Shown here: positions 49,815 to 58,747 of the stretch, piece by piece
Layout: each line of letters opens with the position of its first letter
Numbering within the stretch: position 1 is the stretch's first letter
NCBI RefSeq assembly: GCF_003002815.1
Contig: NZ_PVTF01000004.1
Location: forward strand, 558,001 to 622,000
Length of the DNA: 64,000 nt
Direction: 5' to 3'
DNA from: Umezawaea tangerina
GTDB taxonomy: Bacteria; Actinomycetota; Actinomycetes; Mycobacteriales; Pseudonocardiaceae
Notes under the pieces: model-generated
Databases searched by the model: none
The model's input: the letters and a program-made list of their open reading frames with translations, nothing else
Told to the model about the DNA's origin: nothing
Position numbers and translations under genes: made by a program

Positions 49815-52007
49815 TCAGGCCTTCTCCAGGTACTCGGCCCGCTCCTCGTCCAGCAGGCCCGCGACCAGCCCCGCGAGACCGGGATGGGCCACGAGGTCCG
49901 GGTCGGCCTCGACGACCTGCTGCGCCTCGACCCGCGCCTCCCGGATCACGTCCTCGTCGCGCAGCAGCGACAGCATCTTCAGGCCGGACCGGCTGCCGGA
50001 CTGCGCGGCGCCGAGGATGTCGCCCTCCCGCCGCAGCTCCAGGTCAAGCTGGGCCAGCTCGAAGCCGTCCAGAGTGGACTCCACGGCGCGGAGCCGTTCC
50101 ATCGTCGACGTGCCGTCCGGCATCTCCGTCACCAGCAGGCACAGCCCCGGCGCGCTGCCCCGGCCGACGCGGCCGCGCAGCTGGTGCAGCTGGCTCACGC
50201 CGAACCGGTCCGCGTCCATGATCACCATGACGGTGGCGTTCGGCACGTTCACGCCGACCTCGATCACCGTCGTCGCGACCAGCACCTGCACCTCGTTCGC
50301 GGCGAACGCCCGCATCACCGCGTCCTTGTCCTCCGCGGGCAGCCTGCCGTGCAGGATCTCGATCCGCAGCCCCCGCAGCGGCCCCTCGGACAGCCGGTTC
50401 GCCACGTCCACCACCGCCAGCGGCGGCCGCCGGTCCGACCCGTCCTCCTTAGGCGGCTCCGGCCCGTCCTCGTTCTCGCCGTCGCCGATCCGCGGGCACA
50501 CCACGTACACCTGGTGGCCCTTGGCGACCTCCTCGTGGATGCGCTGCCACGCGCGGGACAGCCACTGCGGCTTCTCCGCCAGCGGCACCAGCGACGTGCT
50601 GATCGGCGACCTGCCCTGCGGCAGCTCGCGCAGCGCGGACACCGTCAGGTCGCCGTACACCGTCATCGCCACCGTGCGCGGGATCGGCGTCGCCGTCATG
50701 ACCAGCACGTGCGGCGACGCACCCTCCTGCGCCCGCCCGCGCAGCGCGTCCCGCTGCTCGACGCCGAACCGGTGCTGCTCGTCCACCACCACCAGCCCGA
50801 GGTCGGCGAACGTCACCTTGTCCTGGATCAACGCGTGCGTCCCCACCACGATCCCGGCCTCACCGGACACGATCTCCAGCATCGCCTTCTTCCGCTGCGG
50901 CGCGCTCATCGAGCCCGTCAGCAACGTCAACCGCGTCGCGTGCTCCGCCCCGCCGAGCTGCCCGGCCTGCGCGAGGTCACCCAGCATCTCGTTCAACGAC
51001 CGCGCGTGCTGCGCCGCCAGCACCTCCGTCGGCGCCAGCATCGCGGCCTGCCGACCCGCGTCGACGACCTGCAACATCGCCCGCAGGGCAACCATGGTCT
51101 TCCCGGACCCGACCTCCCCCTGGAGGAGGCGGTTCATCGGGTGGACGCCGGACAGGTCGTGGGCGACCTCGTCGCCGATCTCCTGCTGGCCCTTGGTGAG
51201 CGTGAACGGCAGCCTGTCGTCGAAGGCGTCGAGGATCTCCCCCGGCCGCCTGGGGCACGCGGGGGCGGGGCGGGCGCCTGCGGACTGCCTGCGCTGCGCG
51301 AGGGCGAGCTGGACGGCCATCGCCTCGTCCCACTTGAGCCGCTGCTGCGCCAGCGTGATCATCGCCCAGCTGTCCGGCCGGTGGATGGCGCGCAGGGCGG
51401 CCTCCAGCGGCATCAGCGAGCGCGCCTCGCGCAGGTGGGCGGGCAGCGGGTCGGCAGCCTCTGGGACGCCGTCCCAGATGTCGAGGACCTGCTTGACGCA
51501 GTTGACGATGTTCCACGACTGGATGCCCTGCGCGGCCGGGTAGACCGGGATGAACGCCTGGGCGAAGCGGTCGGCCGACGACTCCGGGGCCTCGTCCTTG
51601 AGGACCTCGAAGTCGGGGTGGGCGAGCTGGAGCTTGTTGTTGAACCGGCCGACCTTGCCCGCGAACATGGCCTGCCGACCGGGCAGCAGCTCGGTCTCGG
51701 CGACGTGCGCGGGCGCGCCGAAGAACACCAGCTGCAGCTCGTTGGTGCCGTCGGTGATGGTCGCCTCGAACAGGTAGCCGCGCCGGTTCTTCATCGCGCG
51801 CTTCTTGCCCGTCTTGACCTTCGCCTGCACGGTCACGTGCTCGCCGAGCTCCAGGCTCGCGATCTCGGTCAGCTTGCCGCGCTCGTCGTACCGGCGCGGG
51901 TAGTGCCGCAGCAGGTCGCCGACCGTCAGCAGGCCGAGCCCGGCCTCCAGCGCGTCGGCGCTCTTCTTGCCGAGCACCGACACCAGCTTCTCGTCAAAGG
52001 TGGTCAT
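49815..52007 (-). CDS. recG: ATP-dependent DNA helicase RecG
   Basis: The protein has 730 aa. RecG regresses stalled replication forks and branch-migrates recombination junctions. An N-terminal OB-fold wedge domain (about 50-160) precedes helicase motifs: Walker A GEVGSGKT (near 300), DEQH (near 408; VVVDEQHRFGVEQRD), TATPIPRT, and motif VI QLHQLRGRVGRG. A partly acidic insertion (GENEDGPEPPKEDGSDRRP) near 510 is lineage-specific. It follows the DhaL/DegV gene by 14 bp, the conserved order. Confidence 0.96.
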   Translation of the reverse strand: MTTFDEKLVSVLGKKSADALEAGLGLLTVGDLLRHYPRRYDERGKLTEIASLELGEHVTVQAKVKTGKKRAMKNRRGYLFEATITDGTNELQLVFFGAPAHVAETELLPGRQAMFAGKVGRFNNKLQLAHPDFEVLKDEAPESSADRFAQAFIPVYPAAQGIQSWNIVNCVKQVLDIWDGVPEAADPLPAHLREARSLMPLEAALRAIHRPDSWAMITLAQQRLKWDEAMAVQLALAQRRQSAGARPAPACPRRPGEILDAFDDRLPFTLTKGQQEIGDEVAHDLSGVHPMNRLLQGEVGSGKTMVALRAMLQVVDAGRQAAMLAPTEVLAAQHARSLNEMLGDLAQAGQLGGAEHATRLTLLTGSMSAPQRKKAMLEIVSGEAGIVVGTHALIQDKVTFADLGLVVVDEQHRFGVEQRDALRGRAQEGASPHVLVMTATPIPRTVAMTVYGDLTVSALRELPQGRSPISTSLVPLAEKPQWLSRAWQRIHEEVAKGHQVYVVCPRIGDGENEDGPEPPKEDGSDRRPPLAVVDVANRLSEGPLRGLRIEILHGRLPAEDKDAVMRAFAANEVQVLVATTVIEVGVNVPNATVMVIMDADRFGVSQLHQLRGRVGRGSAPGLCLLVTEMPDGTSTMERLRAVESTLDGFELAQLDLELRREGDILGAAQSGSRSGLKMLSLLRDEDVIREARVEAQQVVEADPDLVAHPGLAGLVAGLLDEERAEYLEKA

Positions 52008-52021
52008 CGCCGCCCATTCAA

Positions 52022-53644
52022 CTACTCGACACCGACAAAGATGATGGTGTCCGGCTGTCCGCCTGGGTAGACGGTCAGCTCGACCTCCGGGTGGCTGTGC
52101 CGCAGGTGCCCTTCGAGCAGGTCGGCGAGGTCCGCGGGGGCGTCGGCGCCGAGGACGGCGGTGACCAGCTCACCGCCGCCGCCGAGCATCCGGTCGACCA
52201 GGCGGCACGCGAGGTCGCCGACGGTGTCGGCGGAGGCGGGGCCGGGTTCGATGAGGACGACCTCGCCGTCGAGCAGGCCGAGCAGGTCGCCCTTCGCCAC
52301 CTGGCCGACCCAGGTGATGCCGTCGCGGTCGGACGCGGCCAGCTCGCCGCGGCGGGTGGCGGCGGCGGCCTCGGCCATGGCGACGACGTCGTCGCCCGCG
52401 CGGCGCGACGGGTCGTGCACGGCGATGGCGGCGAGCACCTGCACCGGGGACGCGGTCGGCACGACCACGACGTCCTGGCCGGCCGCGACGGCCTGGGTGA
52501 CCGCCTCGTCGAGGTGTTCGCGCAGGTCCGGTGAACCGGGCAGCACGGTGACCTGCCTGGCGCGGGTGCTCACCAGCACGGCCAGCAGGTCGGCCCACGT
52601 CAGCGCCTCGACCTCGGCCAGGTCGACCACGACGGCGCCCTCGGCGCGGAACAGCTCGGCCGCGCCCTGGCCGCTGACCAGCACGACGACCGCGCGGTCG
52701 CGGACGAACCTGGTGGCCTGGGCGGTGATCTGGTCGGCGAACCTGGCCACGGTGATCCGGTGCGGGCGCCCGACGCCGATGCCCGCCTCGACGGCCGCGC
52801 CGATGTCGTTGCAGTGCACGTGGACCGTCCACAGCTCGGCGCCGTCGCCGACGACGGACACGCAGTCGCCGAGCCCGCCGAGGTCGGCCCGCAGCCGTTC
52901 CGCGCCGTCGTCGGTCACGCCGTCGAGCAGGTACATGACCTCGTACTCGAACTCGCTGGAGCCCGCCTCGCGGCCGGTGGTGAGCGACTCGGGCGTCCTG
53001 GGCAGCACCGGGACGACCTCGGTCACCTCCTCGCGGCCGGTGACGACCGCCGCGAGTGTGTCCAAGAGCACGAGCAGGCCGCGGCCGCCCGCGTCCACGA
53101 CCCCGGCCTTGGCGAGAACGGCCAGCTGGCGCGGGGTGTCGGCGAGCGCGGCGGCACCGGCCTTCGCGGCCGAGGTGATGACGTTCTCCAAGTCGTCCGG
53201 GCCGTCGCCCGCGGCCTCGGCGGCGGCGTGCAGGACCGACAGCACGGTGCCCGCCACGGGCTTGGACACCGCGGCGGTGGCGAGCTCGTCGGCCCGGCGC
53301 AGCGCCTGCCGCAGCGCGCCGCCGGTCATCGTGGAGGCGCCCTGCACGGTCTCGGCGAGCCCGCGCAGCACCTGGGACAGGATCACCCCGGAGTTGCCCC
53401 GCGCCCCCGCCAACGCGCCCCTGGCCAGCGCCGCGAGCGACGTGCCCGCCGCGTCCCGCGCGTCGGCGGGGGCGCGCAGCAGGGCGTCCAGCGCGGATCT
53501 CATGGTCTGCAGCAGGTTCGTCCCGGTGTCGCCGTCGGGGACCGGGTAGACGTTGATGCGGTCGATCGCCTCGCGGTTCGCGTCCAGGGAGCGCACGCAC
53601 GCGTCCGCCCACTGGCGCACCGCTCCGGCATCGAGGACCTGCAT
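52022..53644 (-). CDS. DhaL (Dak2)-DegV fusion protein
   Basis: The protein has 540 aa. The N-terminal DhaL domain (1-200) has VYPVPDGDTGTNL (33-44), with the DxDxxxxN magnesium ligands, and GARGNSGVILSQ. The C-terminal part (about 330-540) is the DegV/FakB-like half. The architecture is the FakA/YloV type, in which an acyl-phosphate-forming kinase phosphorylates fatty acids carried by FakB. It is a conserved partner of rpmB and recG. The ATG at 53644 is correct for family length; a long upstream frame was rejected. Confidence 0.9.
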   Translation of the reverse strand: MQVLDAGAVRQWADACVRSLDANREAIDRINVYPVPDGDTGTNLLQTMRSALDALLRAPADARDAAGTSLAALARGALAGARGNSGVILSQVLRGLAETVQGASTMTGGALRQALRRADELATAAVSKPVAGTVLSVLHAAAEAAGDGPDDLENVITSAAKAGAAALADTPRQLAVLAKAGVVDAGGRGLLVLLDTLAAVVTGREEVTEVVPVLPRTPESLTTGREAGSSEFEYEVMYLLDGVTDDGAERLRADLGGLGDCVSVVGDGAELWTVHVHCNDIGAAVEAGIGVGRPHRITVARFADQITAQATRFVRDRAVVVLVSGQGAAELFRAEGAVVVDLAEVEALTWADLLAVLVSTRARQVTVLPGSPDLREHLDEAVTQAVAAGQDVVVVPTASPVQVLAAIAVHDPSRRAGDDVVAMAEAAAATRRGELAASDRDGITWVGQVAKGDLLGLLDGEVVLIEPGPASADTVGDLACRLVDRMLGGGGELVTAVLGADAPADLADLLEGHLRHSHPEVELTVYPGGQPDTIIFVGVE

Positions 53645-53683
53645 GGCGGGGAGCGTATCCACTCCGGCCGGCGGGCCCCCGGT

Positions 53684-53713
53684 TTGGTCGCTCGACCACC
53701 CACCGGTTACCCT
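53684..53713 (+). promoter_or_regulatory. Candidate rpmB promoter
   Basis: TTGGTC (53684-53689) and TACCCT (53708-53713) are separated by 18 bp, upstream of rpmB and divergent from the DhaL/DegV gene. They fit a sigma-70 type vegetative promoter with a moderate -35. Confidence 0.5.
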
Positions 53714-53806
53714 CATCGGTGTTGCCATGCCCGGCTGAGGCTTGTGCACGCTTGCGCGCCCGCCGGGGCGTGAGTTCGAAATGAGCAACCCTAAGGAGTG
53801 GCTGAC

Positions 53807-53998
53807 GTGGCTGCCGTGTGCGACGTCTGTAACAAGGGGCCGGGCTTCGGCCATTCTGTCTCGCACTCCCACCGGAAGACCAACCGCCGGTGGAACCCGA
53901 ACATCCAGTCCGTGCGCGCGAAGGTTTCCTCCTCGCAGCGCCAGCGGCTGAACGTGTGCACCTCCTGCATCAAGGCGGGCAAGGTTGTGCGCGGCTGA
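53807..53998 (+). CDS. rpmB: 50S ribosomal protein L28
   Basis: The protein has 63 aa. Starting at the second GTG (53807) gives [20 protein letters not shown], which matches the family's MAAVCDVCGKGP start. AAGGAG at 53793-53798 sits 8 bases before it; the GTG at 53798 overlaps that site and was rejected. CDVC and CTSC form the zinc ribbon of the C+ form. A strong terminator follows 17 bp after the stop. Confidence 0.95.
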   Translation: MAAVCDVCNKGPGFGHSVSHSHRKTNRRWNPNIQSVRAKVSSSQRQRLNVCTSCIKAGKVVRG

Positions 53999-54014
53999 TC
54001 AAGCCCCGTGACGG

Positions 54015-54051
54015 AGGCCCGGACGCTACGGCGTCCGGGCCTTCGCCTTTG
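54015..54051 (+). terminator. Rho-independent-like terminator of rpmB
   Basis: A perfect 12-bp stem (54015-54026 with 54031-54042) with the loop TACG is followed by TCGCCTTT. It also ends the minus-strand caspase gene. Confidence 0.87.
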
Positions 54052-54063
54052 TCGGGGACGTGG

Positions 54064-55515
54064 TCAGCGCCGGGCCACCCGCCGCTTCCCGCTCCGGCGG
54101 AACAGCGCCCACCCCGACCCCGCAGCGCCTTCGCACATGATCAGCATCAGGCTCAGGGTGCTGTACAGGGAGGTGGGCTTCCCTCCCGAGGGAGGTGAGA
54201 GGCTCACTCCGATTCCTGCCAGGACCATGATGCCGCAGAACAGGCAGACCAGGCCCAGGACGACAGACTGGACGTGGTGCACCGCTGTCAACGCCTTGCC
54301 CGCCGCCCCTGTCGAATCGGGTTCCCGCACCTCGGCCCTCCACTTCCGGACCCGGATGGTGACGAACACCAAGAGGGCCGAGATGCCGAGGAAGACCACC
54401 GAGACCTGCCCTGCACCGGTCGTCGGCTTCTCCGTGAAGATGAAATCCGCCCCTGCCACGATCAGGATGTCGATCGAGATGGCCGTGAGCACGAGCAGCA
54501 GCGGGTACAGGGGAACGATCCGGTTCAGGTAGTACCCCGGCCCCACCTTGACCCGAGCCGTGGGACCACCCGCGTCGGGCGGCACCTCAGAGGGCGCCCA
54601 TGGCCGCGTTGCGGGCTGGGTCGGTTCGACGGACGCCGGAGGCCGGGGAGTGGTCGCGTCGAACAGGCCGGACGGAACCGGTTCGGCCGTGACCGGAAGC
54701 GCGGCGACGACCGGTTCGGGAACCGGAACCGGGTCCACCACGACCGGCGGCACGACCGCGGGGACGATCCGCGGCGGAGACCTACGCAGCACCAATTCAC
54801 CGCTGGTGTCTGCGGACACGAACTTGGGGACGGGTAGTCCCCGGTTGGACATGGCCGCCTGCAACGACCTGTGCAGCGAGCTGACGGTGAGCGGACCCGC
54901 ACCGACCCTCGGACCGTTCTCCAGCAGTGAGATCAGTTCACCGGTGTAGGCGGTATGCCTCTCACCGGGCGGCGAGAGCGCCTTCTTGTTCTTCGGCACG
55001 GACGTCAGCACGGACGTGCCGGAGATCCTGATCTCACGCGGGTCGACGGCGGCGGTGGCCATGGTGCCGATTGCCATACCGGAGTAGCAGCAGTCGAGGA
55101 TCAGCACGCGGGTCCGCGCCGAACTCTCCTCGATCACCTCTCTGACCAGTTCGAAGGGAACGGCGGTGGTTCCGAGGTTGTCCACCGTGGTGTCGCGGAC
55201 CGCGAGGTAGAGGACGTCCTTCGAGTCGTGCCGGATGCCATGGCCCGCGTAGTAGACCAGCAGGAGGTCCTCGGCCTGCCTGGCCACCCTGCGCAGTCGT
55301 CCGACCAGGCTCGCCGGGGAGTCCGGGCTGTCGACGACGGTGCAGGAGGACAGGTCGAGGATTCCCGTGTCGGAATCGGTGAGCACCCGCCGGAGATCGA
55401 GCAGGTTGTTCCCGACGGCGGGCAGGTTCGGCAGGCTTTCCGAACGCTCGTAGTCCGCGGTGCCGATGAGGATCGCGCGAGATCGGGTCCGGTCGGGCAG
55501 ATTCTCCACAACCAT
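54064..55515 (-). CDS. Membrane-anchored caspase-family (C14) protease
   Basis: The protein has 483 aa. Residues 12-235 form a caspase-like peptidase domain: SRAILIGTADYERSESLPNL, YYAGHG with catalytic His92, and DCCYSG with catalytic Cys143. A Pro/Val-rich linker (about 245-330) leads to four C-terminal membrane helices (about 338-470). The ATG at 55515 overlaps the stop of the EACC1-type gene (TGATG); a GTG three bases earlier is also possible. The protease end should face the cytoplasm. Caspases of this kind are effectors of actinobacterial conflict systems, where they trigger cell death or cleave targets. Confidence 0.85.
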   Translation of the reverse strand: MVVENLPDRTRSRAILIGTADYERSESLPNLPAVGNNLLDLRRVLTDSDTGILDLSSCTVVDSPDSPASLVGRLRRVARQAEDLLLVYYAGHGIRHDSKDVLYLAVRDTTVDNLGTTAVPFELVREVIEESSARTRVLILDCCYSGMAIGTMATAAVDPREIRISGTSVLTSVPKNKKALSPPGERHTAYTGELISLLENGPRVGAGPLTVSSLHRSLQAAMSNRGLPVPKFVSADTSGELVLRRSPPRIVPAVVPPVVVDPVPVPEPVVAALPVTAEPVPSGLFDATTPRPPASVEPTQPATRPWAPSEVPPDAGGPTARVKVGPGYYLNRIVPLYPLLLVLTAISIDILIVAGADFIFTEKPTTGAGQVSVVFLGISALLVFVTIRVRKWRAEVREPDSTGAAGKALTAVHHVQSVVLGLVCLFCGIMVLAGIGVSLSPPSGGKPTSLYSTLSLMLIMCEGAAGSGWALFRRSGKRRVARR

Positions 55516-55868
55516 CACTCGTCGATGATCTTCGTGATCTGCTTGAGCACGGCATCGGCGTCCTCGGCCGAACCGCAGGTCAATTCCACGGTCGCCCCGG
55601 TTCCGGTGCGAATCGTCAACCGGACCCTGGACGCGCTGCGTCGCCTTTCCAGCCAGGCGAACAGCGAGGTGACGAAAACTCCCGCCGTTCCGCTGGTCAC
55701 GATCGTGACGACGGATTCGAGGTCCGCCCCCATCTCGTCCGCCGCGATGGGGGCGGCGAGCAGTTCGACCCGCCCCCTGAACTCGTCCTCGTCCCGCAGC
55801 CAGCGGGCGAGCGACCTCAATTCCTCATCGGAATCGTCCGAGCTGATGGCAATGGAGGACGAACGCAA
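55515..55868 (-). CDS. EACC1-like effector-associated small protein
   Basis: The protein has 117 aa from the TTG at 55868, set by AGGAGA 6 bases before it; a longer frame to 55979 lacks a ribosome site and family similarity. The pattern SDEELRSLARWLRDEDEFRGRVEL, a hydrophobic turn SVVTIVTSGTAGVFVTSLFAWL and ERRRSASRVRLTIRTGTGATVEL fits the effector-associated constant component EACC1 described beside variable effectors. It ends in the start of the caspase gene, so both are made together. Its biochemical role (adaptor or sensor at the membrane) is unproven. Confidence 0.75.
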   Translation of the reverse strand: MRSSSIAISSDDSDEELRSLARWLRDEDEFRGRVELLAAPIAADEMGADLESVVTIVTSGTAGVFVTSLFAWLERRRSASRVRLTIRTGTGATVELTCGSAEDADAVLKQITKIIDE

Positions 55869-55983
55869 CGCCGGTCTCCTGTATCGCTGGAACGCCCGTT
55901 CAGGACCGAACTGGGCAACGCGAGACAATACACCCCCGATATTCGATCCCGAAGCGCTTCCTCTATTCCACCACGACAAGAAA

Positions 55984-56015
55984 GAGGCCTTTCCGCACGA
56001 ATGCGGAAAGGCCTC
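55984..56015 (-). terminator. Terminator of ung
   Basis: A perfect 13-bp stem, GAGGCCTTTCCGC (55984-55996) with its complement at 56003-56015, has a 6-base loop. Read on the minus strand it is followed by TTTCTT, a U-rich tail unusual in this genome. It separates ung from the EACC1-caspase unit. Confidence 0.88.
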
Positions 56016-56033
56016 GGCGAGCGGGGTGTCGGG

Positions 56034-56711
56034 TTAGGGGAGCTTCCAGTCGATCGGTTCCGCGCCCTGCTTCTCCAGCAGCTCGTTAGCCCGGCTGAAC
56101 GGCTTGGAGCCGAAGAAGCCGGCGTGCGCGGAGAGCGGACTGGGGTGGGCGGACTCGATGCACGGGATGGGGTCGAGGAGGGGGCGGAGGTTGCGGGCGT
56201 TGCGGCCCCACAGGATGGCGACCATGGGCTCGTCGCGGGCGGCGAGGGCGCGGATGGCCTGCTCGGTGACCTCTTCCCAGCCCTTGCCCTGGTGGGCGTT
56301 GGACTTGCCGGGCTCGACCGTGAGGGACCTGTTGAGCAGCAGGACGCCCTGCTCGGTCCACGGGGTCAGGTCGCCGTTGGAGGGCATGGGGTAGCCGAGG
56401 TCCTCGACGTACTCCTTGTAGATGTTGACCAGGCTCTTCGGGATGGGCCGGGTCTCCGGGGACACCGAGAAGCTCAGGCCGACGGCGTGGCCCGGTGTCG
56501 GGTACGGGTCCTGGCCGACGATGAGCGCGCGCACGCTGTGGAAGGGCTGCTTGAAAGCGCGCAGCACGTTCTCGCCCGCGGGCAGGTAGGTGCGTCCTGC
56601 GGCGACTTCTGTTCGCAGGAACTCGCCCATTGCGGCGATGCGGTCGGAAACGGGGGCGAGGGCTTCAGCCCATCCGGTTTCCACGATCTCGTTCAGGGGA
56701 CGTCCAGCCAC
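56034..56711 (-). CDS. ung: Uracil-DNA glycosylase
   Basis: The protein has 225 aa from the GTG at 56711; it removes uracil from [20 protein letters not shown] (67-83) has the catalytic Asp68 and uracil-pocket residues, and [21 protein letters not shown] has the catalytic His (HPSPLS). A frame that continues 105 codons upstream runs through the carbonic anhydrase gene and was rejected. It lies 16 bp after that gene and ends at a strong terminator. Confidence 0.95.
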   Translation of the reverse strand: MAGRPLNEIVETGWAEALAPVSDRIAAMGEFLRTEVAAGRTYLPAGENVLRAFKQPFHSVRALIVGQDPYPTPGHAVGLSFSVSPETRPIPKSLVNIYKEYVEDLGYPMPSNGDLTPWTEQGVLLLNRSLTVEPGKSNAHQGKGWEEVTEQAIRALAARDEPMVAILWGRNARNLRPLLDPIPCIESAHPSPLSAHAGFFGSKPFSRANELLEKQGAEPIDWKLP

Positions 56712-56727
56712 AGCGCGTGACCCTATC

Positions 56728-57249
56728 TCAGTCGAGTCGGCGCAGTTCCTTGCGGTACAAGGCGATGTTGGCGACGTACTTGTCCACCGCGAACTGCCAG
56801 GCGCGTTCGGGCACGACGTGGCCGGGGCGGACCTTCGCGGGCACGCCGAGCGCCATCGACCTGGTGGGGACGTGCCCCTCGAACGAGACCACCGCGCCCG
56901 CGCCGACGATGGCGCCCTCCTCGACGACGGCGCCGTTGAGCACCACCGACCCGGAGGCGATGAGGCAGCGGTCGGCGATGGTCGCGCCCTCGATGTGGAC
57001 GTTGTGCCCGATGACGCACTCCTCACCGATCTGGGTGGGGTGCACCTCGGTGCAGTGGATGACGGTGCCGTCCTGCACGCTGGTGCGCGCGCCGATCTCG
57101 ATGCGCCCGTAGTCGCCGCGCAGCACGGCCTGCGGCCACACCGACGCGTACGCGGCGATGCGGACGTCGCCGATCACGGTGGCGTCGGGGTGCACGTACG
57201 CCTCCGGGTGGATCTCCGGCTCGTACTTGCCCAGCGCGTAGATGGCCAC
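56728..57249 (-). CDS. Gamma-class carbonic anhydrase-like hexapeptide protein
   Basis: The protein has 173 aa. Left-handed beta-helix repeats run through the chain ([52 protein letters not shown]). HC (in VIHCTEV) and H-x4-H (IGHNVHIEG) are the three zinc ligands of Cam-type enzymes. It probably hydrates CO2, although many relatives are inactive acyltransferase-like homologues. GTG start; 23 bp after the membrane protein gene and 16 bp before ung. Confidence 0.87.
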   Translation of the reverse strand: MAIYALGKYEPEIHPEAYVHPDATVIGDVRIAAYASVWPQAVLRGDYGRIEIGARTSVQDGTVIHCTEVHPTQIGEECVIGHNVHIEGATIADRCLIASGSVVLNGAVVEEGAIVGAGAVVSFEGHVPTRSMALGVPAKVRPGHVVPERAWQFAVDKYVANIALYRKELRRLD

Positions 57250-57272
57250 GCGTCCTCCTCTGTGCGGTGGGG

Positions 57273-58169
57273 TCAGCCGACGTGCCGGACGCGGATTCCA
57301 CGCGAGAGCACGGGGTTCGACCAGCCATGACCGTAGAGCACGCCGTCCAGCGGGTCACCGGCCTCGTTCTCGTCGAGCACGGCGGACCCGCGCGGCACGC
57401 CGAGCAGCGCGCTGTGCGGGCCCGCGGGCACGCCGGTCAGGGCGCGCGGCAGGTACTGGCGGGTCAGCACGTGGCCGTCGCTGGGCCGGACGACGACCCA
57501 CGGCGTGGTCAGGCCGACCGGGGCGGGCACGAGCCGGACCGGGATCCACTGTGGATCGCCCGCGAGCACCGCGCGGGCGCGGCGGGTGTAGAACCGTTGC
57601 CACCACTGGACGAGCGGCGCGGTCGTGGGCGGCGACGGCGGTTCGGCGTAGTCCGGGTCGACCAGCGCCGAGGTGCCCGCCGGGTGCTCCTGCCGCAGTG
57701 CCACGGGGTCCGCGCCCGCGACGCGCAGCAGCGGCGGCCGGGCGGGGACGAGCTCGGCGGCGAACGGGATCCCGTCGGCGCGCAGCTGGCCGGGCGCGTC
57801 GCCGGAGGCCACCCGGAACACCTGCCGCACCGAGCCGCCGCGTTCGTCGGCGAGGGCGACCACGGGCACCACGCGCGGCAGCCGCGGCGAGGAGACCCAG
57901 CGGACCTGCGCCCACACCGGTTCGGCGGGCGCGGGGGCCGGGTCGTCCGCGAGCACGGGCTTGCCCGGCGGTGCCACGAAGCCGGGCCGCGCGATCAGCC
58001 AGAACAGCACGCCGAACACCGCGCCGGTGAGCAGCGCCAGCCACGCGCTGCCGCCCGCGAACCAGGTCAGCACACCGACCACCACGGGGACCACGAGGGC
58101 CCAGCCGGTCTCCCAGCCGCGCCGCAGGGTCCGCTCGCTGAGCACCAGCGGTCGGTCGGGCCACTCCAC
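57273..58169 (-). CDS. Hypothetical membrane protein
   Basis: The protein has 298 aa. Two N-terminal membrane helices (about 22-40 VVPVVVGVLTWFA and 44-62 AWLALLTGAVFGVLFWL) are followed by a soluble domain with LVQWWQRFYTRRARAVL and IPVRLVPAPVGLTTPWVVVRPSDGHVLTRQYLP. No family is recognised. It lies in the thiL to ung direction with short gaps. GTG start, with a GGGGGAG site upstream. Confidence 0.65.
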   Translation of the reverse strand: MEWPDRPLVLSERTLRRGWETGWALVVPVVVGVLTWFAGGSAWLALLTGAVFGVLFWLIARPGFVAPPGKPVLADDPAPAPAEPVWAQVRWVSSPRLPRVVPVVALADERGGSVRQVFRVASGDAPGQLRADGIPFAAELVPARPPLLRVAGADPVALRQEHPAGTSALVDPDYAEPPSPPTTAPLVQWWQRFYTRRARAVLAGDPQWIPVRLVPAPVGLTTPWVVVRPSDGHVLTRQYLPRALTGVPAGPHSALLGVPRGSAVLDENEAGDPLDGVLYGHGWSNPVLSRGIRVRHVG

Positions 58170-58244
58170 CGCGGTTCTCCCCCCGAAGATCGAGAGGCCA
58201 ACGTACCGCCGACAACCCGTTCGGAGCAGCGGCTGACCGGGTGG

Positions 58245-58733
58245 TCAGCCGCCGGTGGCGCGCAGGGGCTTGGCGAAGCAGAGGCTGTCCGCGTGGTCGC
58301 GGTAGGTGCCGAAGTTGGGCATCCGCTCGTACCCGCTGCTCCCGTACAGCGCGATGGCCTCGGGCTGCACGGCGCCGGTCTCCAGGACCATGCGGGTGCG
58401 CCCGGCGGCGAGCGCCGAGCGCTCCAGGTCCGCCAGCACCGCCCTGGCCAGCCCGCGGCCGCGGGCGGAGTCCACCACGTACATGCGCTTGATCTCGGCG
58501 TCGCCCGCCACCAGCGGTTCCTCGGGGGTGCCGTCGTGGGCGCGCCAGCCGCCGCACGCCACCGGGACGCCGTCGAGGTAGCCGACGACGAAGTAGCCGC
58601 GGGGCGCCGTGAACTCCTCCGGGGCGACCGGGGTGATGTCCTCGTCGCCGTACCGCTCGACGTAGACCTGCTGCACGGCGGTGATCAGCTTGACGGCGTC
58701 CGGATGGTCATACGCGACCGTGCATAGTTCCAT
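58245..58733 (-). CDS. GNAT-family N-acetyltransferase
   Basis: The protein has 162 aa. RMYVVDSARGRGLARAVLADLE (about 88-109) is the acetyl-CoA loop; LYGSSGYERMPNFGTYRDHADSLCFAK closes the fold, and VVGYLDGVPVACGGWRA is beta-4. It is 14 bp after thiL in the same direction and probably shares its message. Substrate unknown. Confidence 0.88.
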   Translation of the reverse strand: MELCTVAYDHPDAVKLITAVQQVYVERYGDEDITPVAPEEFTAPRGYFVVGYLDGVPVACGGWRAHDGTPEEPLVAGDAEIKRMYVVDSARGRGLARAVLADLERSALAAGRTRMVLETGAVQPEAIALYGSSGYERMPNFGTYRDHADSLCFAKPLRATGG

Positions 58734-58747
58734 GCCGTCGAAGGTAC

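Noticed and set aside
56034-57026. Extended ung reading frame of 330 aa
   Set aside because: The first 105 codons run antiparallel-free through the carbonic anhydrase gene in another frame; normal Ung length is reached from the GTG at 56711.
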